64,000 nucleotides of DNA from JAJDYQ01 sp963662865. GTDB lineage: Bacteria; Pseudomonadota; Gammaproteobacteria; JAJDYQ01. A program made the translations under genes and the position numbers. Shown in pieces: positions 9,249 through 18,325 of the stretch (position 1 is its first letter; each line of letters opens with the position of its first letter). Location: NCBI GenBank assembly GCA_963662865.1, contig OY759969.1, forward strand, positions 1,860,001 to 1,924,000, in the 5' to 3' direction. The notes under the pieces were generated by a model. The model saw only the letters and a program-made list of their open reading frames with translations, was not told where the DNA came from and made no database searches.

Positions 9249-9976
9249 TATGAGCCTTCTTCTCCTGTTTCTTCATCCAGTCCTACAAAATTAGTATGAC
9301 GCACATCGCGGCCCTCAACCATATAAATAATGTACTCGCAGATATTTTTTGAATGGTCACCGATGCGTTCCAGAGAACGCGCCACCCATATAATGTTCAT
9401 ATTCAGAGTGATTGTCCGGGGATCTTCCATCATATAAGTCATTATCTGGCGCAGTATGCTTTCATACTGACGATCAACTTTTTCGTCTCGGTGCGCAATC
9501 CTGGCCGCATCCTTATTATGCAGGCGGGCAAAGGTATCGAGCGTATCATGCAGCATCTGACGAACCTCCTGCCCCATATACATAATTTCATCCTGCTGAC
9601 GATAAGACGCAGAACCTTTCATTTCGGAAAGCATGGAAGCCATGTGACCAATTTTTTCCGCCTCATCGCCAATTCGTTCCAGATCGGTGATCACCTTAAT
9701 AATAGTAATGAGCAATCTCAGATCACTCGCCGTAGGTTGCCGCCTGGCAATAATCCACGAACATTGCTCATCAATTTTAACTTCCATGGCATTTACTTTA
9801 TGATCAGTAAAAACCACATTCTCACCAAGCTCACTATCCAGATTTTCCAATGCTTCAAGCGCATCGGAAATCTGCTGTTCGACCAGCCCTCCCATGGCCA
9901 GCACCTTATTGCGCAGGTCCTCCAGCTCAGTATTGTATTGCTCGGATATATGTTGATTTAAATCAAGTGTATTCAT
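9248..9976 (-). CDS. phoU: Phosphate signalling protein PhoU
   Basis: Negative regulator linking the Pst transporter to PhoR. 242 residues, all-helical, with the two repeated PhoU motifs: ITDLERIGDEAEKIG (first half) and VARSLERIGDHSKNI (second half), the metal-binding E/D-rich signatures of the family. Placed downstream of pstB as in most proteobacteria, separated by about 150 bases that hold inverted repeats. Confidence 0.96.
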   Translation of the reverse strand: MNTLDLNQHISEQYNTELEDLRNKVLAMGGLVEQQISDALEALENLDSELGENVVFTDHKVNAMEVKIDEQCSWIIARRQPTASDLRLLITIIKVITDLERIGDEAEKIGHMASMLSEMKGSASYRQQDEIMYMGQEVRQMLHDTLDTFARLHNKDAARIAHRDEKVDRQYESILRQIMTYMMEDPRTITLNMNIIWVARSLERIGDHSKNICEYIIYMVEGRDVRHTNFVGLDEETGEEGS

Positions 9977-9989
9977 TTTTGATACCTGA

Positions 9990-10110
9990 TATCGACAGAT
10001 TATAGTGATTGCATTGTGCGCCTACCCGGCGATTCAGAAAATCGTTGTGACGCCTCCGGCGCAGGCCTACCCCTCAAGGCCACCTCATTTTCTGAGCTGA
10101 TTCTCCTGCA
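9990..10110. repeat. Palindromic intergenic element between pstB and phoU
   Basis: The pstB-phoU gap holds several inverted repeats: TTCAGAAAAT near 10032 is matched by ATTTTCTGA near 10090; GGCCTACCCCTCAAGGCC is itself an imperfect hairpin; and CGCCTCCGGCGCAGGCCTAC resembles REP-type palindromes with a terminal GGCCTAC. It may stabilise or attenuate the pst mRNA upstream of phoU. I saw no second copy in this window, so calling it REP is tentative. Confidence 0.35.
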
Positions 10111-10124
10111 ATTGCGGCATATTG

Positions 10125-11012
10125 CTAGCCAAATCGACCGGTAATATAGTCCTCCGTCAAACGATGGCGAGGGGTTGTAAATACGGTCTTGGTATCACCA
10201 ACCTCAATCAAGTCACCGAGATGAAAGTAAGCCGTGCGTTGTGAAACACGCGCAGCCTGCTGCATTGAATGTGTCACGATGGCAATCGTGAACTGCTTGC
10301 GTAACTCGTCGATTAATTCTTCGATTCTAGCGGTAGCGATCGGATCAAGCGACGAGCAGGGCTCGTCCATTAAAATCACCTCCGGGCTCACCGCGATAGT
10401 ACGGGCAATACACAGGCGCTGCTGCTGACCACCGGAAAGACCGGTGCCCGGTTGATCCAGTCTGTCTTTAACCTCTTCCCACAACCCTGCACGCCGGAGA
10501 CTCCCCTCAACGATTTCATCCAGCTCATAGCGATGCCTTGCCAGACCATGAATACGGGCACCAAAGGCAATATTCTCATAGATAGATTTAGGAAATGGAT
10601 TCGGTTTCTGGAATACCATTCCAACCTGCGCACGCAATGGCACAACATCAACTTTAGGGCTATTGATGTCCTCGCCGTCAAAATTGATTTCACCGGTCAC
10701 ACGGCAACTCGCTATGGTGTCATTCATACGATTAAGGCAACGCAGAAAAGTTGATTTACCACAACCAGAGGGGCCGATCATCGCCAGAACCTCGTTTTCG
10801 CCCAGATCCAGCGATACATCGTGAATGGCATGCTTTTCGTCATAATAGACATTGACCTTACGGGCACTAACACGCGAATTATTCACAAAAGGCTCGCCCA
10901 CCGTCTGACGGTCGTCACGATCAGTGACTATCTGGCCACCGCCTTCAAAAACCTCTAAAGGCCCCTTAGCCACAGGTTTGTCGCCCATACCGTATGCCGG
11001 TTCCTCAGCCAT
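10125..11012 (-). CDS. pstB: Phosphate ABC transporter ATP-binding protein PstB
   Basis: ATPase of the high-affinity phosphate importer. 295 residues from the ATG at 11012 (a GTG one codon earlier is possible; a GAGAGGG site precedes both). Walker A GPSGCGKST, signature LSGGQQQRLCIARTIA, Walker B VILMDEPCSSLDP and the H loop THSM are intact. The first about 50 residues, before VSARKVNVYYDEKHAIHDVS, are a non-conserved acidic extension, longer than in E. coli PstB. Lies between pstA and phoU. Confidence 0.96.
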   Translation of the reverse strand: MAEEPAYGMGDKPVAKGPLEVFEGGGQIVTDRDDRQTVGEPFVNNSRVSARKVNVYYDEKHAIHDVSLDLGENEVLAMIGPSGCGKSTFLRCLNRMNDTIASCRVTGEINFDGEDINSPKVDVVPLRAQVGMVFQKPNPFPKSIYENIAFGARIHGLARHRYELDEIVEGSLRRAGLWEEVKDRLDQPGTGLSGGQQQRLCIARTIAVSPEVILMDEPCSSLDPIATARIEELIDELRKQFTIAIVTHSMQQAARVSQRTAYFHLGDLIEVGDTKTVFTTPRHRLTEDYITGRFG

Positions 11013-11046
11013 CACCCTCTCTCACCTCCAAGATTATCACGCCATA

Positions 11047-12777
11047 TCACCAGCGTCTCTCAAAACGTTTACGCAGCACCACAGCCAGTGCGTTCATGGT
11101 GATAAGAAAACCCAGCAACACCATAATTGCAGCGGAAGTACGTTCAACAAAAGCCCGCTCCGGGCTATCCGCCCAAAGATAAATCTGTACCGGCAGAGCG
11201 GTAGCCGGATCAGTAAAACCCTGCGGCACATCGACAATAAACGCCACCATACCAATCATAAGCAGCGGAGCACTTTCCCCCAGCGCCTGAGCCATACCAA
11301 TAATAGTCCCCGTCAGCATACCGGGCAATGCCAGAGGCAACACATGATAAAAAACGGTCTGCACTTTTGAAGCCCCAATACCAAGCGCAGCCTCACGGAT
11401 TGAGGGCGGGATGGATTTCAGCGCCGCCCGCCCAGATATGATAATCGTCGGCAATGTCATCAATGTTAAAACCAACCCCCCGACCAGAGGCGCGGAACGA
11501 GGCAACCCAAAGAAATTAATAAACACCGCCAATCCCAATAAACCAAACACGACGGAAGGGACGGCAGCCAGATTATTAATATTGACCTCGATAAAATCAG
11601 TCCACTGATTCTGAGGTGCGAACTCCTCAAGATATACCGCTGCCGCGACACCTACCGGAAACGAGAGCAATAAAGTCACGACAAGCATATACATGGAACC
11701 CTTCAACGCACCCAATATTCCGGACTGTTCCGGTTCACGCGAATCGCCCGCAGTAAAAAATACCGAATTAAAACGGCTCTCAACCCGCCCCTGATCCTGC
11801 AACGAAAGCAGTATTGAAACCTCTTTATCCGACAGGCGCCGGTCTGCCGGAGGTACCTCCAGTGTTACGAGTTGCCACTGATCAAAGACCCCCGGCAGCC
11901 CCTTTGTATTTTGGGCGAACACCTCGCCTGTAACACCCGTAGTAGTAACGGCATTGATCCAGATATAAACGCCATTCACATTAACCAGATAAGAAGACAC
12001 CCCAGCGCCGATCTCTTCATTCAGGTCTGCGGAAAAGGCCCGAGCCTCAAAATCAGAGACCCGTTCCTGTAAAGACTCAAGCCTGGATCTGAGCCGGACA
12101 ATCTCATCGCTGTCCGTTGCTCCGGCTTCAATCTCCTCAAGCAACCTGCCCGTATTTTTAAGCTCTCTTTCCGCAACAGCAAGCTGTCGTTGCAGCTCTT
12201 CCCTGACCGCTTTAACTATTCCCTCAAATGCAGCTTCATCACCTGTCAGAATTGCCCTCTCACCGTCAAAAGCCAGCTCAATCCTTGACGACATAGGCCG
12301 TCGATCAACCGGAGTAACATACCCTTTAAAAAACATATCAGCATCATCATCAAGCAATACCCAGAGATCCTCCTTTTCACCTGTCAGGGACGGATTCCCG
12401 GCGATACGGCCCCGAATGGCGTATGCCGCATCACCACTGACCAGACCATAAAGCCTTTTTTTATCCTTACGCTCGCTCATCCAAGGGAACATCCCTCTCA
12501 TCGCCCCCTTGACAATCCCTTCAAAGTCACTCGCCGCCGGATCATCCCTGTCAATGCGTGACTCATCATATTCAACGGCTAATTGCACATAATGCTGCCT
12601 GAAGGCACTATACCCATTCAAAATAATGCTGGTAAACATAATCACAAGGAACGCCAGACCACTGAGCACCGCAAGCATACCGTAGCGGCGAAAACGCCGT
12701 TCCGCCGCATAACGACGATCCAGCCCTGCATAAACCGTATTGATGGCACGCCGCCCGGTATAATCACTGTTACTCAT
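11047..12777 (-). CDS. pstA: Phosphate ABC transporter permease PstA with large N-terminal extension
   Basis: Inner-membrane permease. The C-terminal about 290 residues are PstA proper, with the EAA-type loop REAALGIGASKVQTVFYHVL and about six membrane segments. The first about 290 residues are an extension: one membrane helix (about 34-54), then a soluble, presumably periplasmic region with a coiled-coil stretch (AERELKNTGRLLEEIEAG). This matches the DUF3333-type long PstA forms known in proteobacteria. Start at 12777 (MSNSDYTGRR) is chosen because it overlaps the pstC stop by 8 bases; the upstream in-frame codons lie inside pstC. Confidence 0.93.
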   Translation of the reverse strand: MSNSDYTGRRAINTVYAGLDRRYAAERRFRRYGMLAVLSGLAFLVIMFTSIILNGYSAFRQHYVQLAVEYDESRIDRDDPAASDFEGIVKGAMRGMFPWMSERKDKKRLYGLVSGDAAYAIRGRIAGNPSLTGEKEDLWVLLDDDADMFFKGYVTPVDRRPMSSRIELAFDGERAILTGDEAAFEGIVKAVREELQRQLAVAERELKNTGRLLEEIEAGATDSDEIVRLRSRLESLQERVSDFEARAFSADLNEEIGAGVSSYLVNVNGVYIWINAVTTTGVTGEVFAQNTKGLPGVFDQWQLVTLEVPPADRRLSDKEVSILLSLQDQGRVESRFNSVFFTAGDSREPEQSGILGALKGSMYMLVVTLLLSFPVGVAAAVYLEEFAPQNQWTDFIEVNINNLAAVPSVVFGLLGLAVFINFFGLPRSAPLVGGLVLTLMTLPTIIISGRAALKSIPPSIREAALGIGASKVQTVFYHVLPLALPGMLTGTIIGMAQALGESAPLLMIGMVAFIVDVPQGFTDPATALPVQIYLWADSPERAFVERTSAAIMVLLGFLITMNALAVVLRKRFERRW

Positions 12778-14146
12778 AATGCTCACGATATCTACGCACG
12801 ACATGCAATGCGATGATGTTCAGCGTCAATGTCGTCAAAAACAACATCAAACCAAGGGCAAACGCCGCCAGCGTCTTGGCCGAATCAAACTCCTGATCAC
12901 CCACCAACAGCGTCACAATCTGCACCGTGACCGTCGTCACCGCCTCCAAAGGATTGGCAGTAAGATTTGCCGACAATCCCGCTGCCATGACCACAATCAT
13001 AGTCTCGCCAATTGCGCGGGAAACCGCCAGCAACAAACCACCGACGATACCGGGTAACGCGGCAGGTATTACGACTCTGCGAACTGTCTCAGACTGCGTG
13101 GCACCCAGGCCCAGCGCACCGTCACGCAACGCCTGTGGAACCGCCGCGATGACATCATCAGACAGAGAAGATACAAACGGGATAACCATAATTCCCATCA
13201 CCAACCCGGCAGCAAGCGCAGACTCCGAAGAAACATCCAAACCGATCAAGTCGCCGGCATCACGAAAAAACGGTGCCACAACCAGAGCCGCGAAGAAACC
13301 ATAAACCACGGTAGGGATACCTGCCAGAATCTCAAGCAATGGTTTTGCGTAAGAACGCACTCGGGCAGAGGCATACTCCGCCAGATAAATGGCCGACATC
13401 AACCCAATCGGCGCCGCCACCGCCATCGCTATCAACGATATCAGAAGGGTTCCCGCAAATAGCGGGATAGCCCCAAATGCACCCGTAGAACCGACCTGAT
13501 CGGAACGAATCGCGGTTTGCGGACTCCATTCCAGACCAAAAATAAAATCAAGAAACGGGACCTTCTGAAAAAACCGGATCGACTCAAACAAAACCGACAA
13601 AACAATGCCAAGTGTCGTGAAAATCGCGATCGTAGAACAGGCAATTAAAAAGGCCATGATACCTGCTTCGACGAAATTTCTGGCCCGTTGATCTTTATGA
13701 ATTTTGCCGAGCGCAAAAGCCGCGCCCGTAATAGCAACACTCAGAACAATAACGATCAACGCCGCATTACTGATATCCTGTAATTTTCTATATTCTACAA
13801 CCGCCTCGGCAATAAGTGGATCCGGTTTACCGCCTATGGTAGAACCGGATACAAATCGCAGCACCTCACTATATACCAGGCTCATCTCCTGAGGTGAAAC
13901 GCCACTAGCCGCGATTGACGAAGTTGCCATTGTCAGAATGATTCGGCCATCAATCATCGACCAAAGCGAAAAAATAATCAGCGCGGGAATCCCGCACCAT
14001 ATTGCCGCATAGTAACCATAGTGCGACGGCAAAGAACGCAGGACGCGAATGTCGTTACCTGATACCCGAAATGCCTTGCGGCGCCCTATATAAAACGCAT
14101 ATGCCGACAATGCCAGCAAAACAGCGATTAATGTAGTGGGTTGCAT
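12770..14146 (-). CDS. pstC: Phosphate ABC transporter permease PstC
   Basis: Second permease of the Pst importer. 458 residues, the long form, with extra N-terminal membrane segments and a periplasmic stretch before the permease core (about 200-455). The EAA loop reads LRDGALGLGATQSETVRRVV. Its stop codon overlaps the pstA start, indicating coupled translation, and pstS lies upstream. Confidence 0.95.
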   Translation of the reverse strand: MQPTTLIAVLLALSAYAFYIGRRKAFRVSGNDIRVLRSLPSHYGYYAAIWCGIPALIIFSLWSMIDGRIILTMATSSIAASGVSPQEMSLVYSEVLRFVSGSTIGGKPDPLIAEAVVEYRKLQDISNAALIVIVLSVAITGAAFALGKIHKDQRARNFVEAGIMAFLIACSTIAIFTTLGIVLSVLFESIRFFQKVPFLDFIFGLEWSPQTAIRSDQVGSTGAFGAIPLFAGTLLISLIAMAVAAPIGLMSAIYLAEYASARVRSYAKPLLEILAGIPTVVYGFFAALVVAPFFRDAGDLIGLDVSSESALAAGLVMGIMVIPFVSSLSDDVIAAVPQALRDGALGLGATQSETVRRVVIPAALPGIVGGLLLAVSRAIGETMIVVMAAGLSANLTANPLEAVTTVTVQIVTLLVGDQEFDSAKTLAAFALGLMLFLTTLTLNIIALHVVRRYREHYE

Positions 14147-14215
14147 AATCGATAAAACAACTCTCAGGCAATGCAGCCGGTTGAACCGGCCATTAGCCCC
14201 GGATTAAAAAAGGTC

Positions 14216-15322
14216 TTACAACTGACCCATTGATCTCAACTTCTGAACATCAGAACCAAACGCCTTACGCTCATCAACGGGCATTGGGATCATACCCTTA
14301 TCGGCCAGATAACCATCATCACCCCAGGCCCTGGTCGAAACAAACTCCTTCAGATAGCCCTCAATCCCCGGGATTGTACCAACATGCGCCTTCTTTACAT
14401 AGAAATAAAGGGGACGGGACACGGGATAAGAACCGCTGGCAACGGACTCAAAAGTAATCTCTACGCCGTCAATCTTCGAACCCCGAACCTTATCGGCATT
14501 CTGATCCAGAAAACTGAAACCAAACACGCCAAGCGCGTTAGGATTGGCGTCCAGCTTCTGAACGATCAGATTATCGTTCTCACCTGCCTCAATATAAGCG
14601 CCGTCCTCACGAACCGCGTGCGCAACGGCCTGAAAGACCTTCTTGCCCCTCTTGTTATAAGCGCTCATGGGAATACCCAGCTTTTTCATCAAACCTTTAA
14701 CCTCTTCACCCCTGGCCTTGCGCAGAGCCTTCAGGTCAGCGAATCTCTTCGCACCACCTTCCATGGCCAGTTCAGCGAACGCATCACGGGTACCGGATGT
14801 CGGAGGAGGACCTAAAACCTCAATTCTGGTATCCGGCAAAGACGCATTGACATCTTTCCAGAACTTGTGTGGGTTATCCATCAACTTACCATCAGGCCCA
14901 GGAGTCTGCTTGGCCAGAGCCAGAAAAACATCTTTAAGCGATAACTCAAAAGCAGGGCCCTTCTTGGCATTGGCAATGACAATACCGTCATAACCAACCT
15001 TGACTTCGACGATTTCATCGACCCCATTCCTGGCACACTTCTCCTGCTCAGACTTTTTCATACGACGAGAAGAATTAGTAATGTCCGGATGCTGAGCACC
15101 AATCCCCGCACAAAACAGCTTCATACCACCGCCGGAGCCTGTAGCCTCGATTTTAGGCGTACCGTAACGGGTTAATTTACCAAACTTCTCCGCCACAACA
15201 GTCGCAAATGGATAGACCGTGGAAGAACCGACGATACTGATGTAATCGCGGGCGATGGCCTGACCGGTACCGAATACGGAAACCGAAAAAGCAACCGCCA
15301 TCAATGATGTTTTCAATTTCAT
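14216..15322 (-). CDS. pstS: Phosphate-binding periplasmic protein PstS
   Basis: Periplasmic phosphate receptor. The 368-residue precursor has a signal peptide (about 1-24, MKLKTSLMAVAFSVSVFGTG then AIA|RD) and phosphate-loop motifs IVGSSTVYPFA, EATGSGGGMKLFCAG and the SGTRDAF motif near residue 170. First gene of pstSCAB-phoU, directly behind a Pho box at 15399-15416. Confidence 0.96.
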   Translation of the reverse strand: MKLKTSLMAVAFSVSVFGTGQAIARDYISIVGSSTVYPFATVVAEKFGKLTRYGTPKIEATGSGGGMKLFCAGIGAQHPDITNSSRRMKKSEQEKCARNGVDEIVEVKVGYDGIVIANAKKGPAFELSLKDVFLALAKQTPGPDGKLMDNPHKFWKDVNASLPDTRIEVLGPPPTSGTRDAFAELAMEGGAKRFADLKALRKARGEEVKGLMKKLGIPMSAYNKRGKKVFQAVAHAVREDGAYIEAGENDNLIVQKLDANPNALGVFGFSFLDQNADKVRGSKIDGVEITFESVASGSYPVSRPLYFYVKKAHVGTIPGIEGYLKEFVSTRAWGDDGYLADKGMIPMPVDERKAFGSDVQKLRSMGQL

Positions 15323-15398
15323 AGAAACAAAACTCCCGTAGATTGATTAGCTTTCTGTCAGGCAATCCCTGACATTGGACGGCACACTACCAATGTTT

Positions 15399-15416
15399 TA
15401 TGACAGAATGGTGACG
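15399..15416 (-). promoter_or_regulatory. Pho box upstream of pstS
   Basis: On the minus strand CCGTCACCATTCTGTCATAA contains two GTCA half-sites exactly 11 bases apart (plus-strand tgac at 15401 and 15412), the PhoB-binding pattern also seen before phoB. It is about 80 bases upstream of the pstS start. I could not pick out a convincing -10 element. Confidence 0.7.
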
Positions 15417-15471
15417 GTTATCAGGAAAATTCAAATTATTTTCAGCCAATAATTGGAAGACACGGTGGAAA

Positions 15472-15559
15472 TTTACCTGCCGGGCAATAAGTGTAGAATT
15501 AAAAACTGATTGTGGATTTTCGTTACTAAGGACAGCAGAATCCACAAACTTTGGTAACG
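15472..15559 (+). promoter_or_regulatory. Putative promoter and interlocking inverted repeats before the higA-like gene
   Basis: A -35-like TTTACC (15472-15477) and -10 TAGAAT (15494-15499) are 16 bases apart. Downstream are two interlocked inverted repeats: TTGTGGATT (15510-15518) with AATCCACAA (15539-15547), and CGTTAC (15521-15526) with GTAACG (15554-15559). HigA-type antitoxins usually bind such palindromes to repress their own promoter; the interlocking could alternatively form two exclusive RNA hairpins. Confidence 0.5.
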
Positions 15560-15590
15560 GCTGTAACCATCGTATCTACAGGAGATTATC

Positions 15591-15863
15591 ATGGCTAATC
15601 AGCCAAGGGGATTTCAGCCCGACAGGGTGTCACCGCCCGGTGACACCATTATTGACATAATGGAAGAACGAGGCTGGAATCAGGCCGAGCTGTCGCAACG
15701 ACTGGGATTCAGCACCCAACACCTCAACCAGCTGATAAAAGGCAAAGTGCCGCTTTCAGATGAAGCGGCCCAGAGGCTTGAACGTGTGTTGGGATCAACC
15801 GCCAACTTCTGGCGTAACCGGGAGGCCCGTTACCGCGGGCACCTTGCAAGGATCAAGGCATGA
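15591..15863 (+). CDS. HigA-family antitoxin-like HTH protein, no toxin partner
   Basis: 90 residues with a CAGGAG ribosome site before the start. The HTH (about 33-70) reads WNQAELSQRLGFSTQHLNQL, preceded by the HigA/VapI-type phrase SPPGDTIIDIMEERG and followed by RLERVLGSTANFWRN, where the family has FWLNLQ. In HigBA systems the RelE-like higB toxin lies immediately upstream, but here the upstream 267 bases hold only regulatory DNA and the downstream gene is ImmA-like. So this is an orphan antitoxin or a regulator for the neighbouring metalloprotease-like gene. Confidence 0.75.
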   Translation: MANQPRGFQPDRVSPPGDTIIDIMEERGWNQAELSQRLGFSTQHLNQLIKGKVPLSDEAAQRLERVLGSTANFWRNREARYRGHLARIKA

Positions 15864-15959
15864 GAGGACAGCCAGTAGCCGGCATACCACCGAATCTGAT
15901 TCACAGGGCACCGGCCTCAATACTATTACTACGCTGTAACCTAACCTGACACTGCAAAC

Positions 15960-17090
15960 ATGGGACAAATAAGCAAAACCCTGCCACTCAACACCGACAT
16001 ACTCAAAACATGTCGTGAACAGCTTGCCCTGTCTTTAGAGGACGTTAAAACCAAGGTTGGGTCAATAAATCAAATCGAAGCGGGCACAAAAAGACCAACC
16101 TACAAACAGTTGGATGCTTTAGCACAGTTATATGCCGTGCCAAGGTGGGTTTTTATATCAAACACCTTACCCAAACTGTATCACTATGCACAAAAGCCCA
16201 GCTTTCGCGGACTGCGGGAACAGCTTCAGGACAGCAAAGCTCGCAGACTGATCACCCGCGTGGAAGCCTATCGAGACCTGTTCATAGAGCTGCGCAATGA
16301 CCTGTCAGACCCTGTTGCACCCTGTACTTTTCCTGAGATACCCCAAAGTTCGTCAATAGAAGAGTCTGCCAATACAGTTATCCGGTGGCTAGGCTTGGAG
16401 AAACCACTGGCATTTGAAGAGCTAAAGGAAAAACTGGAGCAAAGAAGCGTTTTTATCTTTCTGACCAGCAAATATAAAAGCTGGTCACATATAGACAAAG
16501 AAAACGGCTTTCGAGGACTGTGTTTAACGCATGAAACCATGCCGATTATCATTGTTAACGATTCGGATGCCAAAAAAGCACAATCCTTCACCCTGATACA
16601 CAAACTTGGGCATTTGCTTCAGGCGCATACCTCGATTGACCATTGGCAGCAAGGCGATTCTGCAGAAGAAAAATGGTGCGACCGATTAGCAGGTAATGTC
16701 CTGATGTCCGAAAAAGCTATCAAGCAGGCATTACCCACAGTAGGCGAGATAAATAGTGTCAAAGACATCAAAAAACTCGCAACGCACTTCGAGGTCAGTC
16801 CCTACGCCTGTTTAGTCCGTTTACGTCAAATCGGGCATATCAATCAACAAAAATACAACCGTTTTGAACAGTCGCTGCAGATTGAATACGAAGTTCAACA
16901 AAGAAAACTAAAAGAAAAAAACCAGGGGCCTGCTCGCAATCGTTCCAGGGAAGTCAGAAGACAACTTGGCAACGCCTTTGTTAACACCGCATTAACCGCA
17001 TGGCATGGTCAGGAACTGAGCCTGAACAAAGTGATGCAGATATTCGACCTCAAAAGAGCCGGACAGGTTTTGGAACTGGAGTATGGATAG
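15960..17090 (+). CDS. HTH/ImmA-IrrE-like protein with altered HExxH motif
   Basis: 376 residues. An N-terminal XRE-type HTH (about 12-62) precedes an ImmA/IrrE-like (COG2856) domain. The region aligning with the zinc-protease motif reads FTLIHKLGHLLQAH: H214 and H218 are kept but the catalytic Glu is K215 (codon AAA, one base from GAA). A downstream acidic residue that could be the third ligand is present in EEKWCDRLAGNVLM. The C-terminal about 70 residues are basic. Family members cleave repressors in phage and mobile elements; this copy is probably inactive as a protease or works by binding. No clear ribosome site precedes the ATG. Confidence 0.75.
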   Translation: MGQISKTLPLNTDILKTCREQLALSLEDVKTKVGSINQIEAGTKRPTYKQLDALAQLYAVPRWVFISNTLPKLYHYAQKPSFRGLREQLQDSKARRLITRVEAYRDLFIELRNDLSDPVAPCTFPEIPQSSSIEESANTVIRWLGLEKPLAFEELKEKLEQRSVFIFLTSKYKSWSHIDKENGFRGLCLTHETMPIIIVNDSDAKKAQSFTLIHKLGHLLQAHTSIDHWQQGDSAEEKWCDRLAGNVLMSEKAIKQALPTVGEINSVKDIKKLATHFEVSPYACLVRLRQIGHINQQKYNRFEQSLQIEYEVQQRKLKEKNQGPARNRSREVRRQLGNAFVNTALTAWHGQELSLNKVMQIFDLKRAGQVLELEYG

Positions 17091-17248
17091 AATTAGATGT
17101 TCGCTGCAGGACTGATACAAATATTTGACAAACACCCAAAAATAAAGATCATTCCTCTCCGTCAACTTCGCCATCATTGTGGCAGTGGTCTGGCACGCAT
17201 ACAGTTGGGTTTGACATGAGTGGTGCCATGAAAAATGGCGCTGAGAGA

Positions 17249-18325
17249 CTAATCCATGCTGGAATGGTTTCTCAGCTGCTCAACGCACTGCAGAGACAGT
17301 GCTTCAGCGAAATCGCATGGCAAAGCGTTACCGATCATGTTGCAGGCATGCTCCATATAGGGCGTATCAAGATGGTAATGGAGAGGAAAACTCTGTAGCA
17401 GTGCTGCCTCTCGCACGGATATTGTGCGGTTGGCCTCCGGGTGGCCGAAGCGCCCTTTGCTGAATGTGGTACAACCACCAGTAATTGTTGGTGCCGGGCG
17501 GTCCCATTCCATCCTTCCGTAAACATTGGTGAATCCGACATAACCGTTGCGATGGCACTTGGGACGGAGATGTTCGGGGATGTGCGTCCATGCTTCACCG
17601 GCTTTCGCGATCTTGAGTCGCTCGATATTTGTGCGCGACAATTTGCGGACGACATGCCAATTAGATCGATCAATCTGTTCTCTAGCTTTGTCTTTCGCAA
17701 AGGTAACGGGTTCTGGCATACCTTTGATTGCTTCACGCACCGTCTTCCACGGCGCCAACCCACGGACCGGAGTACCGGAATGGGTCGCGTCGGGTAAGGA
17801 GATGTCAAATCCCATACCGCCTAGCAAGACAAAGCGCCGCCGTAACTGCGGCACCCCGTAGTCTGCGACCTGTAAAATTCCTTCCGTCAGTTGGTACCCA
17901 AGCGCCTGGAGTCGGTCACGCAGTTGGTCGCAAAAAGGTTGGCCTTTCCTAGTCAGTCCCGGGACATTCTCCATCATAATAGCCCGCGGTCGTATTTCCT
18001 CCGTCAGACGTGCCATCTCAAGGACAAGAACATTGCGAGGGTCTTCTTTGCCTTTGTACTTCGCCGTCAGGCTGCTAAAACCCTGGCATGGCGGACAACC
18101 TGCCAGAAGATCGATCCGGTCGGTTCCTGCGAGGTTCAGCAGAGTTGAACCGGAGACCGTTGTGATGTCCTGCTTCAAGCACATGACATCGGGATGGTTC
18201 GCCTTGTAAGTGGAAAACGAATGAGGTTCGATTTCCACCGCTGCGACAACGCGGAAGCCCGCTCGTTTGATACCAACGGTCAAGCCGCCCACACCAGAAA
18301 AGACATCAATTGCTGTCAGGGTCAT
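17249..18325 (-). CDS. DNA (cytosine-5) methyltransferase
   Basis: Methylates cytosine C5 in a specific DNA site. 358 residues from the ATG at 18325 (MTLTAIDVFSGVGGL), which overlaps the upstream gene's end by 20 bases; an in-frame start 13 codons earlier is possible. Motifs in order: I DVFSGVGGL, IV GCPPCQGFS with catalytic Cys, VI ENVPGL, VIII QLRRRFVLLG, IX around REAALLQSFP and X IGNALPCDFAEAL. The target-recognition region lies about residues 185-285. Paired with a GHKL ATPase/nuclease-like gene, it probably protects self DNA from that partner. It converges on the ImmA-like gene. Confidence 0.93.
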   Translation of the reverse strand: MTLTAIDVFSGVGGLTVGIKRAGFRVVAAVEIEPHSFSTYKANHPDVMCLKQDITTVSGSTLLNLAGTDRIDLLAGCPPCQGFSSLTAKYKGKEDPRNVLVLEMARLTEEIRPRAIMMENVPGLTRKGQPFCDQLRDRLQALGYQLTEGILQVADYGVPQLRRRFVLLGGMGFDISLPDATHSGTPVRGLAPWKTVREAIKGMPEPVTFAKDKAREQIDRSNWHVVRKLSRTNIERLKIAKAGEAWTHIPEHLRPKCHRNGYVGFTNVYGRMEWDRPAPTITGGCTTFSKGRFGHPEANRTISVREAALLQSFPLHYHLDTPYMEHACNMIGNALPCDFAEALSLQCVEQLRNHSSMD

